DNA of 40,144 nucleotides from Rodentolepis nana (lineage: Eukaryota; Platyhelminthes; Cestoda; Cyclophyllidea; Hymenolepididae): the NCBI GenBank assembly GCA_900617975.1, contig UZAE01000090.1:1-40144 (forward strand), written 5' to 3'. A program made the translations under genes and the position numbers. Positions 32,472 to 40,144 of the stretch are shown piece after piece (positions within the stretch are counted from its first letter, which is position 1; each line of letters begins with the position of its first letter). The notes beneath the pieces are model-generated. The model was not told where the DNA came from, made no database searches, and saw only the letters and a program-made list of their open reading frames with translations.

Positions 32472-35400
32472 AAGCAAATCGTCCCTTCCCTGAATGCTTT
32501 TTTTCCTTCAATTCTTTCCTCTTCCCCTTCCTTCCTGCCACACTGGGTTGATCTTATTTCTTTATGGTGCGCAGCTGATTTCGCCCCTTCCTCGTCGACA
32601 TGGCTTGTAAAAAATTGCATTCTTTCCCGCGCTCCTTCTTGAAAATGGGATGAGTGGATGCACGCTGTGTTCCATAGGCCTAAGCATAACTTGTATATTT
32701 TCAGGTCAAATTCATTATATTGACATAATTTATTAAATAGCCGTGTTTCTATCCCCAGCACCCATTTTGCCCTCGCTGAATGAACTAATTTATTGAGGCT
32801 TATTCTACATCTCCGATTCCGCTTTTTGGATTTGGGTTGGAATTTTGGCTTGTGTTTGCAAATTATGAGGAAGTAGAATTCGTTGGAATTTACTGTTTTC
32901 TTAGGGGTTGGGGCTTCAGTTTGCCCTTTGGTACACTCATGTGATTAAAGGTACTTTTTAACATTTCTAATAAATACCACTTGGGATATTTACATCACGT
33001 GCGACGCAATACCTCATAAGAACCCGAAGAGGCATTTACTATTAGGGTAAGTTAACAAGTCACTACTGATGGTATTATTGCCATAACCGCTATACTGGAA
33101 TGCCAATGCTCATATGAATAGAAAGCTTCGAGAAAGTCTGATAAGACGGAATAAAGAGTAACTTAGCTAATCTCGCTTGTCCTTGGTCAACTGTGAAGTT
33201 GCATCTGAAGTGTATGAGTAAACTAAATAGGATGCAAATTTGGGTGCCATCGTATCAATGCTCCCATATTAGCTAAGATGTGCGGTGAAGCACGTCCATT
33301 ATTTTGCTATCAAGACAACGCTCGTATTCAAATCAATTGTCCATTTAATCCTCTAAGTCAAACCAGGGTTGACTATTCCTAGACCTTTTATTTCCATTTG
33401 GTGGGATTTACGGGCAATTATCCATTGGAAATGGTTAGAATGACCTCCAAAAGATCCAAGAATTAATTCCCTCTAATTACTATTTCTCCAACAAAATACA
33501 AACTAATCTTTAGAAAGAAAATGAATTGATTTAAGGATATGTCCTATTTATTTTAATGGTGTGCATCATCAAAATAAAGTAATTATTTTAGCCGATTCCA
33601 TTCAAATAAGCCTATGGATAGACTTTAGTCGTGATCTTAGAGCTTAAACTGGCTACAGTCAGGTATAAATAGCCCCTACCACAGTCATCCACTTTAGATT
33701 TGGCCCGAAATGACGTGTGCTATCGTGCGTAGAAAGTTTATTGCAATAGGCTTGCCATTCGAGTATAGTTAACGGCACTTTGCAGGAACATTGAACACTG
33801 ATTGGTTGCGAGACCTCTGCGCTTAATACCCTGATTGCTCGATGCGGTATCGCTTACATGCTAGCACCTTCCGGGATGTTCTAGTGTATTGAAAACTCGG
33901 TTTGATATTGAACAACCGAAGGTCTGAAGTTATTTTATGGAGAAATACTTTTTGATCAAACTATGTATACAAATATCAGCAAAAGTCGTCAAGGTGTTTG
34001 GACACCAAATTTTCCGAGTAAGCGCCTCTTTGATATTAACATTCTTTGTAGTATACCAAGATGCAACTGAGGCCTGGAATTTCTTCTTTGTTTTTACATT
34101 CAAAATTAGTGGTGAAACGAAGCTACAGAGCTAGCAATGTCTCAATGTTTTTAATGCTCTTTATTTTTAAGTTACTCCTTTACCGCTCATACACACACAC
34201 GCGCGCGCAAGTGCATTGAAACCTTAAAAACACCAGACATTTACTCCATATATTCTACTTGGAACAAGTGAAATCGCAAAAAAATCTTAACGTTATTTCT
34301 GTATAATTTGCAATGTTTTTAATGGATCTCAGGTGAATTTAGATGACATCGGAATGTGAAAGCCTGAAGCAGTTCATTCAGTACCCAATTACATGGAAGG
34401 AGAAAGTTTCTCCCTACTCAAGTAGTTAAGGCGAAGGCTTCCAGAAGCCTCTTGTTCTTATGGTATAAGCTTCAGGATCCAAAATTAATCAATAGTGATA
34501 GCTCTCCTTCATTTGATACCAAACGTTTTTTGAAAAATCTCAGAATAAATTGAGGCATTGTTACGTGGTTATTTAACTAACGTTGTTGATGCACAAGTAT
34601 TACATTTTTAATGGCGGAATTTAAACCTACCAACTTCAATAAATACTTCATGTTCATGTGAGAATACGACAAATGCGGTTACATTTAAATTTTATCAGAT
34701 CGAACAGTTACCACTTTCGAAATTTAAAGTGCGCACCCAAAATTTCACTTCAAAAGCCCCCTTTATTTGGTTTATCCTATTCCTAAAAGCAAATTAATGA
34801 GATTAGATTACCGAAGCTAATAGGAGCAACCCATTAACCTCTGTCAACTATTGTTAATATTTTCACAAGCCAAAGAGTGTACTGTGTAATATAAGCCAAT
34901 AGTAAAGTCTCATGACTTGACTCACATTTTGACTGGTTAAAGTACGCTCACAATATCTGGATCAAGAGATCCGTTACCGTAATTTCTCCATACAAGAGTA
35001 AATAGATGAGAGCAAAAAATTATTTTATAACATAGGAGAACCTATTGTTAAAAAGCGATCCTAACCATGCTTGGTTAATGTGAAGTACGCTCTTTAAAGA
35101 AAGATTTGGACCATATGGGCTCTACAATTGTGAGAAACAACTTTACAACAAATTCTTTTATGAGTCGGATCAAATTCAGTAGGAGTTCACAACGAAGATC
35201 ACACTCTCTGCATTTAAAATATACGAATTTCGATAATACATGTACATATTATGAATAATTAAATAGTGCTAGAAAAGATAATAAACTTACGTCTGTATCT
35301 CGATTTCTAAGTTCGCACAAATTAAGGGGTTTTAATTTGTCACAGTTGTGGTTTCGTCTTTATAAGTGTTTCGCTTGGGTGCATTTCACGAGAATTGAAA

Positions 35401-35772
35401 TTAGCTAAAATGACAAGCTTTACAGTAATGGAACATTTTGTCTCGATGTGGTTATCTAAATCAAACAGTCTTCTTAACTAAGTCAGAGGACAAACACAAA
35501 TTTCTAAAGTTAATCACCCTAATAAATGATAAAATCGCTGACGTTATATAAATAAACGTAAAGTAGGTTTTAAGAGGTTACACCTAGAGAGATTGCGGAG
35601 AGCATAATGCCACCAATGTTGAATAATGAAAACTCATGCCCATTCGAGCAATCTGGAGGATGCGACTGAGCCACTGTTCACACAAGCGCATAGCTCATTC
35701 GTGAGTGCGAAGACTTCTCAGTTGACCAGTCATCAATAGATGTCACGGCGTCACATTGCCCTTATTACATTT
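32472..35772. other. Gene-free region downstream of atlastin
   Basis: The first 500 bp hold the atlastin 3' untranslated region and possible poly(A) signals. The rest is AT-rich with a short (AC)5(GC)4 tract at 34191-34208. I recognise no gene, transposase or RNA. Slightly GC-richer patches at about 33690-33880 and 35640-35760 may be old repeats. Confidence 0.55.
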
Positions 35773-35782
35773 TTAGTCACTT
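35773..35782. repeat. Target-site duplication, left copy, of retroposon copy 5
   Basis: TTAGTCACTT, identical to 36101-36110. It ends immediately before the first G of the element. Confidence 0.88.
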
Positions 35783-35854
35783 GGGGTGTACGATAGACTT
35801 ACCTCCACGTGATGCACTCTGGGCAACGTATGCCTATACAACAAAAAAGTCTAC
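35783..35854 (+). ncRNA. HDV-like self-cleaving ribozyme fold, copy 5
   Basis: P1 is GGGGTGT with GCACTCT (pairs fully if G-U wobbles are allowed). P2 is ATAGACTT with AAGTCTAC (one mismatch at the base). P3 is ACC with GAT (one mismatch). L3 is TCCACGT, followed by GGGCAAC. P4 is GTAT-GCCT-ATAC. J4/2 is AACAAA instead of GGCAAA, keeping the catalytic C position. Fold order, loop sizes and start at the insertion boundary support the class; this copy may be weak. Confidence 0.68.
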
Positions 35855-36100
35855 AGACAGTTGACTTCTGACTTCAAAATACCATCACCCCACTGTATGT
35901 CATATTCGACTACTCACAGTAATCACCTCACCCTTTCTCTGCCTTTGTGTCTGTCTGTCTCTTTTGCATCTGTGAATCCCTTTTTTGTTCCCCCTCTCGA
36001 CTTTTTCTCATTTTGGTATTCCTCCCTCTGTGAAGCCCGAAGTCAACTAAAGAGCTAATGATAACTGTCAAAACGCCTGCCATTTGAAATAAATAAATTG
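35783..36100 (+). mobile_element. Ribozyme-headed short retroposon, copy 5 (cleanest boundaries)
   Basis: A 318-bp plus-strand copy. It starts GGGGTGTACGATAGACTT and contains the CT-rich middle with TGTCTGTCTGTCTC. It ends with the tail CAAAACGCCTGCCATTTG followed by a short AAAT-repeat tail (AAATAAATAAATTG). A perfect 10-bp duplication TTAGTCACTT lies at both ends, so both termini are defined to the base: the 5' terminus is the predicted ribozyme cleavage site and the 3' terminus is the AAAT tail. Confidence 0.9.
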
Positions 36101-36110
36101 TTAGTCACTT
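36101..36110. repeat. Target-site duplication, right copy, of retroposon copy 5
   Basis: TTAGTCACTT, identical to 35773-35782. Confidence 0.88.
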
Positions 36111-36807
36111 AGCCTTGTATCAGTAAAAGATGTCATGATCGCTTTTCTCTTTAAACACCTTGTCTTGTCAATAATTTTGAAGGAATTTTGCCAGAGAAGA
36201 TTGTTGTGGTTTAGTCAAGGTTTGCTTGTGTGGCATTTTAGCCACTGGAAGAAAAATATGCCAGCAGGAGTTATCAATGCTTCTTGGATGTTGAGGACTT
36301 GAATTCATCCAGAAATCCAATGGAGAATCCTAAAGTTCGTTATTTAAATGCGGAAAAGGGTACTATCGTAAATGATATAGGAACATCCTAATATGCTCCT
36401 CCCTCATTTTTAGTTTCTACTCAAAATTCAGCTTTTAACCTCCTTTGAAGCATTTTACCATCCAAGTTGCATTAAAGTGCTTCCTCTCTCTTAAAATAGC
36501 AAAAATGTTCACTCCCCTCTCCCCCCCCCCCAATTCACCAATTCGTGAATTATGGAAATGTATTTTGTAAACTGTTTTTGTGCAATGAAAGTACTTTGGT
36601 GTTGTTCAATCGGTTGTTTATCAGAGTAACCAGAGTTTAATGCTTGCCCCTCATAATTTAAATGCTGTGATTTGATGATAATAGTGATTGTGCCTCTGAT
36701 GGTCGCCTGGTCTCAAAGGAAAAAACGTTATACTGCGAGAAATAAATAATTTTGTCTTAAACGGAACGAAATAGCTAACCATCTCTATAAAAAATTTAAA
36801 CAATTAT
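36111..36807. other. Gene-free interval between two retroposons
   Basis: AT-rich DNA with a C11 tract at 36521-36531. Nothing else is recognisable. Confidence 0.5.
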
Positions 36808-36822
36808 ATATTTCTAAATAAA
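36808..36822. repeat. Target-site duplication, left copy, of the LINE fragment
   Basis: ATATTTCTAAATAAA, identical over 15 bp to 38256-38270. Confidence 0.85.
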
Positions 36823-36867
36823 CTCTACCAGCTGCTGCGAGAGAAAAAACAAACCGGTGGTCCTACA

Positions 36868-37275
36868 ATGGATTCCTGGTCACTGTGGCATTAAAGGCCT
36901 CTCTCTACCCATGAATCCATTATCAGACATTGATATAATGGATTCCTGGTCACTATGGCATTAAAGGCAATGAGATTTCTGACACTTGCTAAGAAGGGGA
37001 CACCGATTTTGCAATGCATGGACCGCCTGCTAAGAAGGGGGACAACGACAAAACAGTGGTCCTGCAATGGATTCCTGGTCACTGTGGGTAGGCAATGAGC
37101 GCCTCTCTCTACCCATGAATCCATTATCAGACATTGATATAATGGATTCCTGGTCACTATGGCATTAAAGGCAATGAGATTTCTGACACACTTGCTAAGA
37201 AGGGGACACGATTTTGCAATGCATGGACCGGCCGATGTCTTTCCACGCGATGAAGGCCTTTATCAGGGAGAATTC
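36868..37275 (+). repeat. Duplicated block of about 200 bp in the LINE RNase H segment
   Basis: ATGGATTCCTGGTCACT occurs at 36868, 36938, 37067 and 37142. The pairs (36868, 36938) and (37067, 37142) are offset by about 200 bp, so a unit of that size is duplicated. Each unit also holds a hairpin GAATCCATTAT/ATAATGGATTC (36913-36945 and 37117-37149). Confidence 0.85.
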
Positions 37276-37309
37276 AAGACCTCAAGGTACAACGAACTTA
37301 AAGCTCGGA

Positions 37310-37590
37310 AAGGAGAAACAGTGGACAGTGGCACTCTCCGATATAGCCCCAAGGAGAAACAGTGGACAGTGGCACTCTCCGACATAGAGGAGAAATAGTG
37401 GACAGTGGCACTCTCCGACATACCCGGCTTTCCAGACCTCAAGGTTCAACGAACTCAAAGCTCGAACAACAGAGAAACAGTGGACAGTGGCACTCTCCGA
37501 CATAGCCGACTAGCCAAGAATCAGAAACAGTGGACAGTGGCACTCTTCGATATAGCTAGGAGAAATAGTGGACAGTGGCACTCTCCGACA
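37310..37590 (+). repeat. Six-copy dispersed tandem block encoding QWTVALSDI
   Basis: GTGGACAGTGGCACTCTCCG and close variants start at 37321, 37362, 37398, 37480, 37530 and 37568. Spacing varies from 36 to 82 bp. The surrounding CTCAAGGTTCAACGAACTCA is also duplicated (about 37280 and 37438). Confidence 0.9.
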
Positions 37591-37694
37591 TACCCGGCGG
37601 CGAGAATCGAAGCCGTTGCTGAGTTTAGACTACGTATCGGACAGGATTGCCCCGTTGATGAGTTTAGACTACGTACCGAACACGATTGCCTATA

Positions 37695-38030
37695 AACACC
37701 TTCACAGATTGGGAGTATACACTCAACTCACATGTACACCTTCACAGATTGGGAGTATACACTCAACCCACATGGACCTTCACAGATTGGGAGTATACAC
37801 TCAACCCACATGCCCCCTTCACAGATTGGGAGTATACACTCAACCCATATGCCCTTTCACAGACTGGGAGTATACACTCAACCCACATGCCCTCTGCACA
37901 GATTCGTACCGGACACGATTGCTTGACAAAACACCTTCACAGATAGGCAAAACACCTTCACAGATTGGGAGTATACACTCAGCCCATACACCTTCACAGA
38001 TTGGGATATACACTCAACCCACATACCCTC
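37695..38030 (+). repeat. Minisatellite of about 38 bp encoding HLHRLGVYTQPTC
   Basis: TTCACAGATTGGGAGTATAC and its continuation CACTCAACCCACATG start at 37701, 37741, 37779, 37818, 37856, 37957 and 37993, with partial units at about 37895 and 37935. The unit length is 36-40 bp and not a constant multiple of 3, so the peptide is read in rotating frames. Confidence 0.92.
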
Positions 38031-38255
38031 TATGTAACCTACAGGAGCCTCACATGCCCTCTATGTAACCTACATGAGGAAATGGAGAAGACCCACCTGA
38101 TTCGGTGTCCAACCCTAAAGACAAGGACGAAAAGCCAAAGATACTGGGAAGCAAGAAGACAGCTATTGAATTGCTATTAATTAGCCCATGGGGGAAGCTG
38201 AAGTCAAAGTTTAAGGGCTAACGATAAATATCATAAAGCCTGCCATTTGAAAAAA

Positions 38256-38270
38256 ATATTTCTAAATAAA
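38256..38270. repeat. Target-site duplication, right copy, of the LINE fragment
   Basis: ATATTTCTAAATAAA, identical to 36808-36822. Confidence 0.85.
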
Positions 38271-40078
38271 TAGATATGATGAATGAAAGCAATTCGGTAA
38301 CATTTATTTGTGCATTCTAGCAAATGGATTCAACCAGAACTTTTATCTGAGAGCCAAAAGGGAAATAAAATTAAATCATTTTTTATTTTTTTGACCAATA
38401 GACTTTTGCTGATTTTAATAAAAACGTAAATAGGCGCCATAGCCCCATTGAACGATGGTGCATTTATGAAAGCAAGAATTAAATAACATGTTTTGTAACG
38501 GTATCCGCCCCCTAATTCTGTAAAGTATTCCAGGGCAGGCACCTGGAACTGGCACTTAGTCAGGACATCTATCATCACCACGTGCCTAGGCGAGTTAGTT
38601 AACCCTGGCGAACGCAAATGTCAATATAGGACATGGTGCTAGTTACGGACAGTGATTCCATTCGCCCTGTGAAAGTGAACCTTTAAGATAGACGCTTGTG
38701 CTTTGGTACTTATGTTGGTTTAACTTAGAGATAATTCTGCGAAATTAAATAGTGGATCGACAATCGGGTGTCGGTGCATTGATTGGTTTTCCACGGCAGA
38801 ACAAATATATTTTTACTGCGCGCAGACATGCAGAAACATCTAAGTACTTGGAAAGAAAGAGGTAATTCTCCTTCAAAATTGAGTGTTTAGGTAGGAGAAA
38901 TGAGGATCAGGGAATAAGGAGACCACATTTCATTTTCAATTCTCGCTACTCAAACCTGTTCTTCACATTGACAATCCTGTTGATATGATTTCGTGTAATT
39001 CTTATGGACCTCATTAACTTGACTACTAGTTTCCAGATTGCCTTTAGATTTGACAAGACTCCAGTAGCTTTGTTAATTGTCGCTACAAACCTATTGCTGC
39101 CAATTCAATAGAAAGAAGTCTTTTTTGTGCTAGAGGTGCACTAGTGAAATAGCTCCAACGTGAATTGGAAAAAATTTATTCTGTACGATTAATCTCAAAA
39201 GAAGGAATATTATGAAACAAAGTAGAATTTAGGTGTCAGCCTATTGTCATGAAATTCGCCCAACTACTTTTGGTTTTTTCGATAATCGGCCCTGAACTAT
39301 AATATAAAACAAGTATATAAGCATCGATAGGAAAATGACAGTCCATTTTCAGCCAATAGAGAAACTTATCGAAAATGATTAAATAGAGAAGTTAGAACTG
39401 TGAACTGGGAGCAACTGTGCGCTGACTTTTCAACCTCTGATTTCTGAACAAAATATGAGGACATCTTCAACACCCTAGGAGTAATGAAAATAGATTAAAA
39501 CTATGTCTAAGCATTATGATTGGAATAAAAGCCCTTTATTTTGTAATTGATCTTTGACACTATGAGACAAATCCACTACGTGGAAATTGATGCCGATTTT
39601 TATTCCATCAACAGTCTTAAGTTCGATCTGACATTTAGTTCCAATGGAAATATGTTAAATATAACAAATTTTGTCCCGATATTTTTCTACGTATTTAGAC
39701 TAAAAGATCATACAAATTAATGAAGGTAGCTTGGTAGATCTGAAAATAATCTCCAAATGATTTATGATCAACAGTTCGTAAGCAAACCTTGAAATCAGCC
39801 AGCTTGACTGGCAACGGAATGCTATTGGCCATTATGACGGACAAGTTTTACCTTTGGTCTGCGTAGCTACTGGCAATGTTTCCCATCCGCCATAAGTTGA
39901 TAGGCCGAACGATATTGTTAAAGCCATATGATAACCAGAAGCAAAACAGAAGTGAATATCACATTCTGAGGTGAATATTTTCCATCGATGATAAGTAAAC
40001 CAGTTGATGAAGAACTATCAATTTTTAGGAAATATCTCCCAATCAATTCCATCAAGAAAAAAGTTTTTACGTAATTAC
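38271..40078. other. Gene-free region at the right end
   Basis: No gene recognised. A slightly GC-richer patch at about 38500-38700 may be an old repeat, but I cannot identify it. Confidence 0.5.
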
Positions 40079-40144
40079 TTATTTATTTGTATCAAATGGT
40101 TTTAATAGTTATCATTAGCCTTTTAGTTGATTCCAGGCTTCACA
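40079..40144 (-). mobile_element. Ribozyme-headed short retroposon, copy 6 (cut by the window end)
   Basis: The tail of the family on the minus strand (on plus: ATCAAATGGTTTTAATAGTT, then ATCATTAGCCTTTTAGTTGA and GGCTTCACA). The rest of the element, including any ribozyme, lies beyond 40144. Confidence 0.8.

Larger units (their letters stand above)
36868..38180 (+). pseudogene. LINE ORF2 C-terminal remnant (RNase H plus zinc knuckle), scrambled by repeats
   Basis: Recognisable pieces of one polyprotein C-terminus appear in the expected order but several times each and in shifting frames, so no intact protein exists. The RNase H active-site aspartate context GNEISDTLAKKG appears near 37170-37205. 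The last stretch (from about 38060 to 38180) reads cleanly as CPLCNLHEEMEKTHLIRC, then KTRTKSQRYWEARRQLLNCY and stop. Confidence 0.8.
36823..38255 (+). mobile_element. 5'-truncated non-LTR retrotransposon (LINE) with internal tandem expansions
   Basis: A 1433-bp insertion bounded by a perfect 15-bp target duplication (36808-36822, 38256-38270). It holds the 3' part of a LINE: an RNase H-like segment (VVLQWIPGHCGIKGNEISDT), then KQWTVALSDI, EFRLRTGHDCL, HLHRLGVYTQPTC and a CxxC...H...C knuckle (CPLCNLHEEMEKTHLIRC). The frame ends at TAA 38178-38180. The 75-nt 3' untranslated tail (GGGCTAACGATAAATATCAT then GCCTGCCATTTGAAA) matches the tail of the short retroposons. The domain order RNase H then C-terminal zinc knuckle fits RNase H-bearing LINE clades; I do not assign a clade. 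Confidence 0.85.

Noticed and set aside
37695..38030. Possible CRISPR-like array of regularly spaced repeats
   Set aside because: The repeats are head-to-tail with no unique spacers, encode a LINE peptide, and lie in a eukaryotic genome.
38330..38617. Minus-strand open frame of 95 codons
   Set aside because: No recognisable domain and no splice or context support. It is likely chance.

Overview
The window is eukaryotic nuclear DNA: AT-rich, with split genes and no operons. The best fit is a parasitic flatworm, probably a tapeworm. The reasons are tiny introns (33-36 nt) beside kilobase introns, moderately conserved metazoan proteins and dense non-LTR retroposons. This placement is an inference; no species can be read from the sequence.

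Layout. Positions 839-14190 (+) hold the last nine exons of a BIG-type Arf guanine-nucleotide exchange factor (ARFGEF family); its Sec7 half lies upstream of the window. Positions 17664-18161 (+) hold a small two-exon gene that I do not recognise. Positions 19002-21299 (-) hold an eight-exon nucleolar-type protein with two RRM domains. Head to head with it, 21676-22299 (+) is a MICOS subunit (MIC26/MIC27, apolipoprotein O family). Positions 24670-32471 (+) hold a complete six-exon atlastin, the GTPase that fuses ER membranes; a decayed mariner transposon sits antisense in its second intron. From 32472 to the end there are no host genes, only repeats. The host genes serve unrelated housekeeping roles: Golgi/endosome traffic, ribosome biogenesis, cristae, ER shape.

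The main discovery is a family of short retroposons of about 310-440 bp. Five near-full copies (55-384, 4290-4595, 18276-18714, 23277-23590 on minus; 35783-36100 on plus) and a 3' fragment at the window end are present. Read in element orientation, each near-full copy starts with about 70 nt that fits the nested double-pseudoknot layout of an HDV-like self-cleaving ribozyme: P1, P2, P3/L3, P1.1, P4 and the catalytic cytidine in J4/2. In four copies, target-site duplications of 10-14 bp abut the element at the first G of the ribozyme, which is the predicted cleavage site. The 3' end of the family (about 60 nt) matches the 3' tail of a 5'-truncated LINE at 36823-38255, which has its own perfect 15-bp target duplication. 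That LINE encodes an RNase H C-terminus and a Cys/His knuckle, so it is the likely mobilising partner. It is also odd in itself: four blocks of its coding sequence have been amplified into tandem arrays.

Other points of note are three probable GC-AG introns sharing the donor GCAAGT, an unexplained one-base frame conflict in the MICOS gene, a partial triplication of the ribozyme core in one retroposon, and splice-donor-like sites on the antisense strand of the ribozyme.
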